Shown: positions 31,727-40,771, counted from the first letter of the stretch. The stretch is 64,000 nt of DNA from Variovorax sp. PBS-H4 (GCF_901827205.1 NZ_LR594675.1:124001-188000); one strand, 5' to 3'. The notes: generated from the sequence alone by a model not told the origin. Made by a program: numbers and translations.

Positions 31727-32821
31727 ATGAACATCAGTCCGATCGAGGGTGCTTGCGTCTGGGACCGCCGTTCCGTCCGGCCCGACGACCTGGTCATGCA
31801 GATTCCTCCGGACTGCGTCGACGAAGCCTTGCAGGCCCTGCGCGCCGTCGGAGCGCAAGGACTGCAGCTCCGTCAGGTGGACCGCGCGAGCTTCCCGCTG
31901 CCGCGTTTCGCCGAATGGCTGCTGCAGGCGCGCCGCGAGCTCGAAGGGGGGCGCGGCCTCCTGCTGCTGCGCGGCCTCGGCATCGAGGGCCTGACGCAGG
32001 AAGAGGTCCGGATCCTGTACTGGGGCCTCTGCGTTCACCTCGGCATCCCGCTTTCGCAGAGCCGCAATGGCGAGTTCGTCGGCGAGGTGCGGGACATCGG
32101 CGTCAAAAAAGGCCAGGCGGACTCCCGTGCCTACCGAACGGGCGGTGCGCTGCGCTTCCACATGGACCGCTGCGACCTGCTGGGCCTGCTGTGCGTGCGC
32201 GAGGCCCGCAGCGGCGGCTTGAGCATGGCGGTCAGCTCGGCGGCAGTGCACAACGAAGTGCTGCGACGCCGCCCGGACCTCATGGAGACGCTTTATCAGC
32301 CCTTCTACTTCAGCCGCCAGTCCGAGCAGGTGGAGGGCGAACGGCCCTTGTACGCCGGCTCGATCTACGCCGTGGTGGACGGCAAGTTCATGAGCCAGTT
32401 CTCGCTGACGTATATCGAATCGGCACAGCGTTACGCGGAAGTCCCGCGCCTGACGCCCGCGCAGGAGGAGGCGATCCGCCTGGTGGCCTCGGTGGCCGAA
32501 GAGCTCTGCGTCACGTTCCAGATGCAGCCGGGCGACATCCAGCTCCTGAACAACCACGTCATGTACCACGCCCGCACGACCTACGAAGACCACGCGGACC
32601 CGGCCAGAAAGAGGCTTCTGCTGCGGGTGTGGCTCGCCACGCCCGACAGTCGCCGCCTTCCGGCCGAGCGCGAAGAGGTCTGGGGCAGCACGGAGCCCGG
32701 CCATGTGCGGGGCGGCGTGACGCCTCCCGCCGGCCCGCGCTTCGCATTCGAGGACTGGGCCAGCGCAGGCGGATCCGACCCACTACATACCCCACCACTG
32801 GAGCCCTCATGGAAATCCTGA
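31727..32821 (+). CDS. TauD/TfdA-family dioxygenase (copy 2)
   Basis: A 364-residue dioxygenase with iron ligands in FHMDRCD and NNHVMYHAR and the 2OG-binding Arg in LLRVWLATPDSR. It is a clear paralogue of the enzyme at 17554 (same RRRPDL and SFSRQ/YFSRQ blocks, same VxGGxxPPxGxRFAFxDW ending). The downstream TauD-like gene starts 13 nt before this stop, so both may form a heteromeric or sequential pair. Confidence 0.85.
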   Translation: MNISPIEGACVWDRRSVRPDDLVMQIPPDCVDEALQALRAVGAQGLQLRQVDRASFPLPRFAEWLLQARRELEGGRGLLLLRGLGIEGLTQEEVRILYWGLCVHLGIPLSQSRNGEFVGEVRDIGVKKGQADSRAYRTGGALRFHMDRCDLLGLLCVREARSGGLSMAVSSAAVHNEVLRRRPDLMETLYQPFYFSRQSEQVEGERPLYAGSIYAVVDGKFMSQFSLTYIESAQRYAEVPRLTPAQEEAIRLVASVAEELCVTFQMQPGDIQLLNNHVMYHARTTYEDHADPARKRLLLRVWLATPDSRRLPAEREEVWGSTEPGHVRGGVTPPAGPRFAFEDWASAGGSDPLHTPPLEPSWKS

Positions 32822-33855
32822 AGCAACCCATTCGACATCCGAGCGCCTGGAAAGGCAGCGACTTCCGTTCGAAGGATGACATCACGCTGCACTTCGAGGC
32901 GGAGCATCTCGAAGAGATCGATCGAACCCTCAAAGCCGCGGTGCAGGCCGGCCTGCGGCTGGAGACGCTCGAGCGCCAGCACTTCGAGCTGCCGCGCACG
33001 GCCGCGCTGCTGCAAGCCACCCGCGACGAGCTTCGCCTGGGCCGCGGCATCGTGATCCTGCGCGGCATCGACGCGAGCCGCTACAGCGTGCCCGAACTCG
33101 AGATGATCTACTGGGGCATCGGCACTCACCTGGGCGTGGGCGTGTCGCAGAGCGTGCTCGGCGACCGCCTGGGCCATGTCCAGGACAAGACTGCAACCGA
33201 TCCTCACGCACGTGCCTACCGCAACAAGCAGGAACTGACGCCGCACACCGACACGTCGGACATCGTCGGGCTGATGTGCGTACGCACCGCGCGCGAAGGC
33301 GGGATCTCCATCGCGTCGAGCGTGGCGGCGGTGCACAACGCGCTGCTCGCGCAGTTCCCCGAGTACCTCGAGCCGCTGTACGAGGGCTTCCCGTACCACC
33401 GCCGCGGTGAGAACCTGCCCGGCGAGGCGGCGATCACGCCGCACCGGATTCCTGTGTTCTCCTATGTGGAGGGGCAGTTGAGCTGCCGGTACACGCGTTC
33501 GTACATCGAGACTGCCGCGCGCGAGGGCGGTGCCCCGCTGAGCCAGCTGCAGGTCGACGCGCTCAACTGCCTTGAGCGCCTCACCTACGAATTCGCCTTC
33601 GAGTTCCAGCTCGATCCAGGCGAGATCTACCTGCTCAACAACTACACCGTGCTCCACGCGCGCACGGCATTCGAGAACTGGCCCGAGCCGGAAAAGGCAA
33701 GGCTGCTCCTGCGCCTGTGGCTGACAGCGGACGACTGGCGACCGCTCGACCCGCGCATCAACGCCACCCGCAGCGGAATCGCGGCGCAAGAAGGCAAGCT
33801 GCCATCCTTCGAGCGCTCCTTCGGCTCCGGCCGCATCGCGACCCAGCGCAGCTGA
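32809..33855 (+). CDS. TauD/TfdA-family dioxygenase (copy 3, divergent)
   Basis: A 348-residue dioxygenase. Iron ligands are in TPHTDTSD and NNYTVLHAR, with Arg in LLRLWLTADDW. It shares the core with copies 1 and 2 but has a different N-terminus, lacks their VxGGxxPP ending and has a distinct middle (EYLEPLYEGFPYHRRGE), so a different substrate or product step is likely. It overlaps copy 2 by 13 nt; TGGAG sits before its ATG. A Bug receptor follows after 38 nt. Confidence 0.82.
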   Translation: MEILKQPIRHPSAWKGSDFRSKDDITLHFEAEHLEEIDRTLKAAVQAGLRLETLERQHFELPRTAALLQATRDELRLGRGIVILRGIDASRYSVPELEMIYWGIGTHLGVGVSQSVLGDRLGHVQDKTATDPHARAYRNKQELTPHTDTSDIVGLMCVRTAREGGISIASSVAAVHNALLAQFPEYLEPLYEGFPYHRRGENLPGEAAITPHRIPVFSYVEGQLSCRYTRSYIETAAREGGAPLSQLQVDALNCLERLTYEFAFEFQLDPGEIYLLNNYTVLHARTAFENWPEPEKARLLLRLWLTADDWRPLDPRINATRSGIAAQEGKLPSFERSFGSGRIATQRS

Positions 33856-33893
33856 ATTCAGGCACCGAAGTTCATCCAGGAAAGGAAGTTCGT

Positions 33894-34877
33894 ATGAAGA
33901 TGAAGCGTCTCCTGAGCGCCGCTGTCGTGGCTGCGGCAGGCATCGTGTTGGCCAGCGCGCCCTCGGTTGCGCCGGCCCAGACCTATCCCACCAAGACCGT
34001 GACGATCATCAACCCGTTCGCCGCGGGCGGATCGTTGGACGTCATGGCGCGCCTGCTTGCCGATCAGCTGACGCAAAGCCTTGGCCAGCCAGTCATCGTG
34101 GAGAACCGCGCGGGCGCAGGCAGCACGATCGGCACGGGCATGGTGGCACGCGCGCGGCCCGACGGCTACACCTTGCTCATCACCGCCGCCAACATCGTCT
34201 CGGCGCCGGCGCTGGGCACCCCGGTCAACTACGACTGGAAGAAGGACTTCGCGCCCGTCACACTGCTGGGCAACATCGCGCAGGTGCTGGCAGTGCCCGA
34301 GGACTTGCCGGCAAAGAACCTGAAGGAATTCGTTGCCCTTGCGAAGTCGACGAAGGGCGGGTTGAGCATCGGGTCTCTCGGCCCGGGCAGCGGCAGCCAC
34401 ATCAACGGCAAGCGCCTCGAGGAGGCCACCGGCGTTGCGCTCACGGACATCCCGTTCAAGGGCATGGCCGAAACGATGACCGCGCTTGCCGGAGGGCACA
34501 TCCAGCTCGCCTTCGGGAACCTGCCCGAGGTGCTCACGTACCAGCGCGGGGGCCGCGTCCGGCCCATCGCCATCGCGATGCCGACCCGCTCCGAACTCGC
34601 GCCCGGCCTGCCGACCGTGGCCGAGTCCGGCTACCCGAACGTGGCCATCGTGCCGTGGTACGGCGTTCTGGCTCCTGCGGGAACGCCGCCGGATGTGGTG
34701 GCGAAACTGCAGCGGTCCTTCGCCGCGGCGCTTGCGCAGCCTGCGCTCGCCGCGCGTCTGAAGGACATGGCGATCACCCCCATCGGCAGCTCCCCGGAGG
34801 AATTCCGCCGAGTGCTTGAAGAAGACCACGCCATGTACGTCAAGATCGGCAAGGAAATGGGGGTCACCCTCAAGTAG
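33894..34877 (+). CDS. Bug/TctC-family periplasmic solute receptor (receptor 3)
   Basis: A 327-residue receptor. Sec leader MKMKRLLSAAVVAAAGIVLA, then KTVTIINPFAAGGSLDVMAR, VIVENRAGAGSTIGT and IPFKGMAETMTALAGG, all typical of Bug proteins. AAAGGAAG lies before the ATG. Last gene of the operator-controlled TauD pair transcript and the end of the catabolic island; it converges with the methyltransferase 15 nt later. Confidence 0.9.
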   Translation: MKMKRLLSAAVVAAAGIVLASAPSVAPAQTYPTKTVTIINPFAAGGSLDVMARLLADQLTQSLGQPVIVENRAGAGSTIGTGMVARARPDGYTLLITAANIVSAPALGTPVNYDWKKDFAPVTLLGNIAQVLAVPEDLPAKNLKEFVALAKSTKGGLSIGSLGPGSGSHINGKRLEEATGVALTDIPFKGMAETMTALAGGHIQLAFGNLPEVLTYQRGGRVRPIAIAMPTRSELAPGLPTVAESGYPNVAIVPWYGVLAPAGTPPDVVAKLQRSFAAALAQPALAARLKDMAITPIGSSPEEFRRVLEEDHAMYVKIGKEMGVTLK

Positions 34878-34892
34878 CGCGCCAGAACTCCG

Positions 34893-35705
34893 CTATGCGC
34901 CGGCCACGATCACGTGTGCCTGGATCTTGCCGGCCACGGGGCCTTCGCCGTGGCGGCGCGCAATTTCTTCCGTCGCACGGTCCGTCGCGAGTTGAAGCAG
35001 GCCGGCATCGAGTGCCTCGATCTCGTTGCGCAGCGGCGTTCCCTGGCAATAGGCGGTGGCCGCGTCGCGGGCCGAGGGCGCGCGGCTCTCCTCCTGCCGC
35101 GTCTCGATGTCGATCCCGGTGAAGCCTGCACGCCTCAAGTCCTCGCGGATCTGGTCGACATCGTGATAGCCGTGCGGCGTGCGCGCGAGGAACCGCGGAG
35201 GCGCGTGCGGAAACACCGCGGCCACCGCATCGGTCACCTCGTCGGCAAAGGCGTTCTCTTCGATCCGGTCCCACACACTGAAGACGAGGCGCCCGCCAGG
35301 CCGCAACACGCGGCGCGCCTCGGCGTAACCGGCGACCCGGTCGGGAAAAAACATCGCGCCGAACTGGCAGCAAACGATGTCGAACGCGGCATCTTCGAAC
35401 GGCAGGTGGAGCGCGTCCGCCTGCCGCCACTCGATACGGCGGTCGGCCCCCTGCCGGCCGGCGGCATAGTCGAGCATGGGCTGGTTGAGATCGGTCACCA
35501 CGTAGCGCGCGTCCGGCCCGAGTCTTGGCGCAAGCGCGCGCGTGACCACGCCGCTCCCTGCCGCCGTCTCGAGCACCGAGCCAGGCGAGAAGCTGGCGAC
35601 GAGCTCTGCCGTGCTGGCGCCATAGACCTCGAAGATCAGCGGGACCATCAGCGTGTCGTAGAGCTTCGGGATCGAGCCTGCGAACACCTTGTCGATTTCA
35701 GCCAT
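34893..35705 (-). CDS. Class I SAM-dependent methyltransferase
   Basis: A 270-residue UbiE/COQ5-like methyltransferase. Motif I reads VLETAAGSGVVTRAL, followed by the acidic VTDLNQPML and ADALHLPFEDAAFDIVCCQF. A perfect AGGAGG six bases upstream fixes the ATG at 35705, although a longer frame continues upstream. The substrate is unknown. It is preceded on the same strand by the NlpC/P60 lipoprotein gene (76 nt gap), probably an unrelated unit. Confidence 0.85.
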   Translation of the reverse strand: MAEIDKVFAGSIPKLYDTLMVPLIFEVYGASTAELVASFSPGSVLETAAGSGVVTRALAPRLGPDARYVVTDLNQPMLDYAAGRQGADRRIEWRQADALHLPFEDAAFDIVCCQFGAMFFPDRVAGYAEARRVLRPGGRLVFSVWDRIEENAFADEVTDAVAAVFPHAPPRFLARTPHGYHDVDQIREDLRRAGFTGIDIETRQEESRAPSARDAATAYCQGTPLRNEIEALDAGLLQLATDRATEEIARRHGEGPVAGKIQAHVIVAGA

Positions 35706-35781
35706 GAGACCTCCTCGGAAACTTCGCCGGTCGCGGCGTCCTCGCCAATGTAGAAGGGCGCGCGTGCCAGCGCAACACCGC

Positions 35782-36258
35782 TCAGGGCCGCCGTACCTCC
35801 ACCCGTTGGCGTGACCAGTACGGACCGTCGAGCCGGTCCAGCCGCACTTCGCCACCCGTCGAAGGCGCATGCACGAAGCGGTTCTCGCCCACGTAGATGC
35901 CCGCGTGCGTGGGCCGGCCGCCGCCGAACAGCACCAGGTCCCCGGTGCGCAGCGCATCGAACGCGACCGGCTCCCCGAAATCGGCAAGCCGTGCCACGGT
36001 GCGAGGCGTCGCCAGCCCGGCACTCTGGCGGTACACGAAGCCGATGAGCCCGCTGCAATCGAAGCCGCCGTCCACCGTGTTGCCCCCGTACCGGTAGGGC
36101 GTGCCGACCAGTCCCATGGCATGGATGGCGGCGTCCCTCGATTGTTCGGCGGAGATCAGCGATGCGCGCGAACGGCCCGGCGCGAGCGGTGGCGTGCTGC
36201 CGCAAGCCGCAATCAACAGGCAGGTGAAGAGGACGGTCGATCTGCGCAGGGTCTGCAT
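35782..36258 (-). CDS. NlpC/P60-family cell-wall peptidase, lipoprotein
   Basis: A 158-residue lipoprotein. The leader ends in LLIAAC (lipidated Cys19). The catalytic Cys68 is in FDCSGLIGFV, with His118 (THAGIYVG) and His130 (FVHAP) completing the C40 peptidase site. Such enzymes cut peptidoglycan stem peptides near the D,L bond during growth. YRYGGN before the Cys is also typical. Located at the inner face of the outer membrane. Confidence 0.88.
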   Translation of the reverse strand: MQTLRRSTVLFTCLLIAACGSTPPLAPGRSRASLISAEQSRDAAIHAMGLVGTPYRYGGNTVDGGFDCSGLIGFVYRQSAGLATPRTVARLADFGEPVAFDALRTGDLVLFGGGRPTHAGIYVGENRFVHAPSTGGEVRLDRLDGPYWSRQRVEVRRP

Positions 36259-36277
36259 GGCCGAGGATGGTAGTTGC

Positions 36278-37204
36278 TCAGGCCGTGCCCGCGGTGCGCG
36301 CGACGATCTCGAACTGCTGGCGCAGCCAGCGATGGGCCGGGTCGTGGTGCCTCCGCTCGTGCCAGAACATCGAGGTGCTTACGTCCTCCAGTGCAAGCGG
36401 CGGCTCCAGCACCTGCAACTGCCAGACTGCCGCGAAGTGCCGCGCAATCCGCTCGGGCAGCGTGGCCAGCAGGTCCGACTGCGCGACCAGGCCCGGCGAG
36501 ACCAGCGTGGAGGACACGCGTGCACCGATGGTCCGCACCAGCCCCGCGCGTTCCAGCGCCTCGTCGACCACGGCCTCGAGCGTGGACCCGCCCGTGCCGC
36601 CCAGCGCATAGAACACGTGCGGGTACCCCACGTACTGCGCCCGGCTCAGCCGTCCCTGCACCTCGGGGTGGCCGACTGCGGCAATGACCCGCATGGGCTG
36701 GCGCATGAGCGGCGTGAAGCGCAGGCCCGGCGGCGCATTGCGGATGAAGGCAACCAGGAGGTCGACGCTGCCCTCCTCGAGTTCGTTTCGCACGCGCGCC
36801 AGGTCGGGCGGCTGCAGGGTGAGCTGCACGCCGGGCGCGAGTCGCCGCACCTGCGCGATCAGCGAGGGCATGAGCAGGTAGCCCAGTGTCTCGCTGGCCG
36901 AGATGCGGAAGCGCTCGGTCGCCGTCGCGGGATCGAACTCTGCACGGTCCGCCACGGCTTGGTCGACGAGGTTGAGCGCCTGCTGGAATCGGTCCGCCAG
37001 CTGCCGCGCGCGAGGCGTGGCCACCATGCCTTTTTCGGTACGCACCAGCAGCGGGTCAGCGAAGAGGGTGCGAAGGCGCGCCAGCGTTGCGCTCATCGCA
37101 GGCTGCGTGATGCCCATGCGCTCGGCCGCGCGCGTCACGTGGCCCTCCGCCACCAGGGCGACGACGCAACGCAACAAGTAGACGTCGAGATGGCGGGCTT
37201 GCAT
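36278..37204 (-). CDS. LysR-family transcriptional regulator
   Basis: A 308-residue LTTR. The winged HTH reads VALVAEGHVTRAAERMGITQPAMSATLARLR and the C-terminal two-lobed domain senses a small effector. It is divergent from the Bug/cupin/hydrolase/RraA operon, the standard arrangement in which the LTTR controls its neighbour. An 18-bp inverted repeat lies in the shared 133-nt promoter region. Confidence 0.9.
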   Translation of the reverse strand: MQARHLDVYLLRCVVALVAEGHVTRAAERMGITQPAMSATLARLRTLFADPLLVRTEKGMVATPRARQLADRFQQALNLVDQAVADRAEFDPATATERFRISASETLGYLLMPSLIAQVRRLAPGVQLTLQPPDLARVRNELEEGSVDLLVAFIRNAPPGLRFTPLMRQPMRVIAAVGHPEVQGRLSRAQYVGYPHVFYALGGTGGSTLEAVVDEALERAGLVRTIGARVSSTLVSPGLVAQSDLLATLPERIARHFAAVWQLQVLEPPLALEDVSTSMFWHERRHHDPAHRWLRQQFEIVARTAGTA

Positions 37205-37257
37205 CGCTACGGATTATCCGCGTGCCCGCATGGCGATGCAGGCGGCCATACAGCCGG

Positions 37258-37275
37258 TGGCATGTCCGCATGCCA
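37258..37275. promoter_or_regulatory. Inverted repeat between lysR and the Bug operon
   Basis: TGGCATG-tccg-CATGCCA is a perfect 7-4-7 inverted repeat midway between the divergent starts at 37204 and 37338. It is a candidate LysR binding site, although it does not have the classical T-N11-A spacing at its outer ends. Confidence 0.4.
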
Positions 37276-37337
37276 GGCCGGCGATGGCGGCCATGGCCAC
37301 CGCTGACCACAATCATTGCAAAGCCCAAGGAGACACG

Positions 37338-38318
37338 ATGAAGTCATTTGCCATTCATGCCATGCTCGCCGGCAGCCTGCTGGCCGTCGGCCAGACGGCG
37401 CTCGCGCAGCAGGCCGGCGACAGCTACCCCTCCAAGCCCGTGCGCATCGTGTTCGGGTTCCCGGCCGGCAGCGCGACCGACGTGGCGGCACGGCGGGTGG
37501 CCGCCAAGCTCAGCGCCGAGCTGGGCCAGTCCTTCTACGTCGACAACCGGCCTGGCGCCAACGGCAACATCGGTGGCGAGGCCGCAGCCAAGGCCCCGCC
37601 CGACGGCTACACGCTGCTGGCCGCGACCGTCAGCGAGATGGCGATCAACAAGCCTGCCGGCGTGCGCACGCGCCTCGACCCGGCCAATGATTTCATCCCC
37701 GTCGGCCTGCTGTTCACGAGCAACCCGGTGCTCGTGTCGAGCAATGCGTCCAAGCTCGAGACCGTCCCCCAGCTCGTCGCGCGCGCCAAGGCGCGGCCGG
37801 GCGAGGTGAACTGGGCAGTGGTCAACACCTTCCAGCAGGTGTTCGTCGCTTCTTTCGAGAAGGCGGCAGGCGTGAAGCTCAACGTCGTGCCCTACAAGGG
37901 CACGGCCTTCGCGATGACCGACGTGGTCGGCGGCCAGCTCGACGGCATGGTCGGCTACCCGGCCGAAGCCATGGGCCAGACCTCCGCCGGCCGTGCCAAG
38001 GCGCTGGGCCTGGGCGGCACGCAGCGCAATCCCTACATGCCCGAGACGCCCACGCTCGGCGAACTCGGCTATGCCGACATGGACCTGCTGGCCTGGGGAG
38101 GCATCTTTGCGCCCGCGGGCACGCCTCGCCCCATCGTCGACAAGCTCAACCACGCACTCCGCAACGCCAACGCCACGCCCGACGTGCGCGAGGCGCTGGC
38201 CAAGACAGGCTCGGAGGCCAGGCCCTACTCCGCCGACCAGTTCGCGACCTTCGTGCGCAACGAGATCTCGCGCTGGGACAAGCTCGTGCGCGAGACCGGC
38301 GTCAAGGTGGGCGAGTGA
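37338..38318 (+). CDS. Bug/TctC-family periplasmic solute receptor (receptor 4)
   Basis: A 326-residue receptor with Sec leader MKSFAIHAMLAGSLLAVGQTALAQ. KPVRIVFGFPAGSATDVAAR, VDNRPGANGNIGGEA and VPYKGTAFAMTDVVGG are family hallmarks. AAGGAG five bases upstream sets the ATG at 37338. First gene of the LysR-linked operon; the downstream enzymes suggest that it binds a hydroxylated or oxo-dicarboxylic acid. Confidence 0.9.
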   Translation: MKSFAIHAMLAGSLLAVGQTALAQQAGDSYPSKPVRIVFGFPAGSATDVAARRVAAKLSAELGQSFYVDNRPGANGNIGGEAAAKAPPDGYTLLAATVSEMAINKPAGVRTRLDPANDFIPVGLLFTSNPVLVSSNASKLETVPQLVARAKARPGEVNWAVVNTFQQVFVASFEKAAGVKLNVVPYKGTAFAMTDVVGGQLDGMVGYPAEAMGQTSAGRAKALGLGGTQRNPYMPETPTLGELGYADMDLLAWGGIFAPAGTPRPIVDKLNHALRNANATPDVREALAKTGSEARPYSADQFATFVRNEISRWDKLVRETGVKVGE

Positions 38319-38379
38319 GCGCGTCGCCACCCGCCGATCCCCGATATTTTTCCAACCCCGTCCAGAAGGAAGCCGATCG

Positions 38380-38874
38380 ATGACTGCCGCCCAGAAGACC
38401 TACGAAATGCCCATCTTGACGCCGACCCCGCAGCAGATGCAGTCCCGCGTGGCCCGCTTCAAGAACTTGCGCTACCCGCCCGACCGCTACCCCGACAGCC
38501 AGCTGCCGGGCCACGTACGCCGCAACTACCTTGTGATCGGGCGCGGTCTCGTCGTCGACGGCGGCAAGGACCCGATGTCGGCGATCGCCATCGACGAGGG
38601 CTTCCAGATGTCGTACGTCGAGGCCGAACCCGGCAACGGCCCGAAGCTACACAACCACGACACCAACGAGACCTTCGTCGCCATCAAGGGCCGCTGGCGC
38701 GTCATCTGGGGCCTGAACGAAGAGCACTCCGTCGACCTCGACCCGTTGGACGTCTGCTCGATGCCGGCTTACACGCCGCGCCGCTTCATCAACCTCGAGC
38801 CCGCTGAGGGCAGCACCCAAGGCCTGCTTCTGGCGGTGCAGCCGGGCAACGCCCCCAACTGCGAGTTCATGTGA
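38380..38874 (+). CDS. Cupin-domain protein
   Basis: A 164-residue single cupin. Metal-binding residues appear in PKLHNHDTNETFVAIKGRW (motif 1: two His and a Glu), and motif 2 lies near CSMPAYTPRRF, where the usual His seems replaced. AGAAGGAAG precedes the ATG. It may be an oxygenase, an isomerase or a binding protein; it shares the GTGA overlap with the next hydrolase, so the two are made together. Confidence 0.8.
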   Translation: MTAAQKTYEMPILTPTPQQMQSRVARFKNLRYPPDRYPDSQLPGHVRRNYLVIGRGLVVDGGKDPMSAIAIDEGFQMSYVEAEPGNGPKLHNHDTNETFVAIKGRWRVIWGLNEEHSVDLDPLDVCSMPAYTPRRFINLEPAEGSTQGLLLAVQPGNAPNCEFM

Positions 38875-39587
38875 GCGCCGCCGAGCGCATCGAATGCAAG
38901 GTGGTGCGCACCGCGCGGCGCGGCGTGCCGCTGGCGATCTGGCACCGCGCGGACCTCGACGCGCCGCGACCGCTCGTGCTGATCGGTCACGGCGGCGCCG
39001 GCCAAAAGACCTCGCCTGCCGTCGAGCGCGTGGCGCATGCCCTGGTCCGGCAGGCCGGCTTCGTGGCCGCCGCGATCGACGGCCCCGTGCACGGCGACCG
39101 CGCGGCAGACGGCGAGGACGCCGAGGCCGTGCGCGACCGCTTCCGCATCCTGTGGGCCGCCGGCGGCAGCGTGGATCCGATGGTGGCCGAGTGGACCGAC
39201 GCTCTGGATGACCTGTGCGCCATGCCCCTCGTGGACGGGGAGGCGGTCGGCTGGTACGGCCTTTCGATGGGCACGGCCTACGGCCTGCCCGTGGTCGGCC
39301 GCACGCCGCGCGTACGCTGCGCCGTGCTCGGGCTCTGGGGCGATTGCCGCCCGCGCGCCGATGAGATCCTGCAGCAGGCCGCGCTCGTGCGGGTGCCCGT
39401 TCTGTTCCAGGCCAAGCCCGACGACGAGATCATCACGCTCGCGGGTGCGCGTGCCGTCTTCGCAGCGCTCGGTTCGGCCGACAAACGCCTCACGCTGCAT
39501 CCGGGCCTGCACACCGAGATCGGCGAGCCGCAGCTGGCCGAGACGGTGGACTTCCTGCAGCGCCAACTGCAGCGGGTACCTGCATGA
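38871..39587 (+). CDS. Dienelactone-hydrolase-like alpha/beta-hydrolase
   Basis: A 238-residue hydrolase starting at GTG inside the cupin's ATGTGA end. LVLIGHGGAGQ is the oxyanion loop, Ser in WYGLSMGTAYG the nucleophile, Asp in AKPDDEIITL and His in HPGLHTEIGE the rest of the triad. The overlap at both ends (4 nt each) with cupin and rraA genes means tight co-translation. Likely opens a lactone or ester in the pathway. Confidence 0.8.
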   Translation: MSAAERIECKVVRTARRGVPLAIWHRADLDAPRPLVLIGHGGAGQKTSPAVERVAHALVRQAGFVAAAIDGPVHGDRAADGEDAEAVRDRFRILWAAGGSVDPMVAEWTDALDDLCAMPLVDGEAVGWYGLSMGTAYGLPVVGRTPRVRCAVLGLWGDCRPRADEILQQAALVRVPVLFQAKPDDEIITLAGARAVFAALGSADKRLTLHPGLHTEIGEPQLAETVDFLQRQLQRVPA

Positions 39588-40354
39588 GCGCTGCCCGGGC
39601 GCGCCGAAGCGCCCCCGCCCCCGCCGCAGCCGAAGGCGAAGGCGAAGGCGAAGGCGCGCCGGTACGCGCTGGCGCGGCTGCTTCGGTGCAGCCGCGCTGC
39701 CGCATCGGGCAAGCGCCACCGGCACCGCCGGCGACGCTCGTCGAGGCATTGCGCGCCTGTGCGACTGCAAACCTCGCCGACAGCCTGCCGCAGGTGCAGG
39801 TCGCCCTGGGCCTCGTGCCGCGCCATGACAAGGCCGGCGTGCTGTGTGGACCGGCGCTCACGGTGCGCGTGGCTGCCGGCGACAACCTGCTGGCCCAGCA
39901 TGCGATCGACCTCGCGCGGCCGGGCGACGTGATCGTGATCGATGGCGCGGCTCATGCGCAGTGCGCGCTCGTGGGTGAGACCATGGCCCGCTGGGCGCAT
40001 GCGCGCGGAGTCGCCGGCTTCGTGGTCGACGGCGCCGTGCGCGACCTCGAGCCCCTGCGTCGGGGTCCGCTGCCCATCTATGCGCGCCATGTCTCGCCGC
40101 GCGGCCCGGCGCGAACGGGCGCCGGCGAGATCTACGGCGAAGTCTGCGTGGGCGGCGCAGTGGTGCGTGCGGGGGATTTGGTCGTGGGCGACCTCGACGG
40201 TGTGGTCTGCGTTCCGCAGACATTGGCCCGGGCCGCCCTGGAGGCCTGCCTGCAACTCGCGGCGCGCGAGCGCGACACCTTCGAGGCGATCCGCCGCGGC
40301 ACACTCTCGCGTGCCTGGATCGCGCAGGCGCTGCGCGGCGGCGCCGCAAATTGA
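39584..40354 (+). CDS. RraA/4-hydroxy-4-methyl-2-oxoglutarate aldolase-family protein
   Basis: A 256-residue RraA-fold protein. The aldolase motif GFVVDGAVRDLEPL supplies the conserved Arg-Asp pair, and VVGDLDGVVCVP the metal-side loop, so class II oxo-acid aldolase activity (pyruvate-releasing) is more likely than RNase E control. The first 55 residues are a low-complexity extension including a Glu-Gly repeat encoded by four GAAGGC units. Last gene of the LysR-linked operon. Confidence 0.82.
   Translation: MSAARARRSAPAPAAAEGEGEGEGAPVRAGAAASVQPRCRIGQAPPAPPATLVEALRACATANLADSLPQVQVALGLVPRHDKAGVLCGPALTVRVAAGDNLLAQHAIDLARPGDVIVIDGAAHAQCALVGETMARWAHARGVAGFVVDGAVRDLEPLRRGPLPIYARHVSPRGPARTGAGEIYGEVCVGGAVVRAGDLVVGDLDGVVCVPQTLARAALEACLQLAARERDTFEAIRRGTLSRAWIAQALRGGAAN
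39632..39655. repeat. GAAGGC hexanucleotide tandem repeat (4 copies) in the rraA-like gene
   Basis: Four perfect GAAGGC units encode alternating Glu-Gly in the N-terminal extension. Because the unit is 6 bp, copy-number change would alter protein length without a frameshift. Confidence 0.8.
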
Positions 40355-40366
40355 GTGCACCGTTGC

Positions 40367-40657
40367 TCAGGCCCCTTCGATCACCCGCAGGTCCCTTTCT
40401 GCACCGTCCCCGAGCGCGGCCAGCGCCGCCTGGTATTCGGGGCTGTCATGCGTGGCGAGTGCCTGCTCGACGCTGTCGAACTCGATCAACACCGTGCGTT
40501 CTTGCAGGCCGTGCTCATAGACCTTGGCGGGCACGCCGCGCGCCAGGAAGCGCCCGCCGCCGGCGCTGATCGCCGGGCCGGCGAGTTTCGCGTAGGCGGC
40601 AAGTTTGTCGGCGTCCTTGACGGCGCGGTATGCACTCACCCAATAGGCTTTTGCCAT
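40367..40657 (-). CDS. DUF1330 protein
   Basis: A 96-residue ferredoxin-fold alpha/beta-barrel protein of the DUF1330 family: KAYWVSAYRAVKD at the N-terminus, then GGRFLARG and RTVLIEFDSVEQALA. These small dimeric proteins are common in Proteobacteria and have no firm function. It converges with the rraA-like gene (12 nt apart). Confidence 0.85.
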   Translation of the reverse strand: MAKAYWVSAYRAVKDADKLAAYAKLAGPAISAGGGRFLARGVPAKVYEHGLQERTVLIEFDSVEQALATHDSPEYQAALAALGDGAERDLRVIEGA

Positions 40658-40771
40658 GATGGTTCATCTCATTGTTGCTGAGCGGACAATATAGCTGGGG
40701 CTTGCTCCTGCTACACGCAGGCGTTCGGCCCGGGGCAGAATGAATCCCTTTCAGATGCTGAAGGGCAGCCC

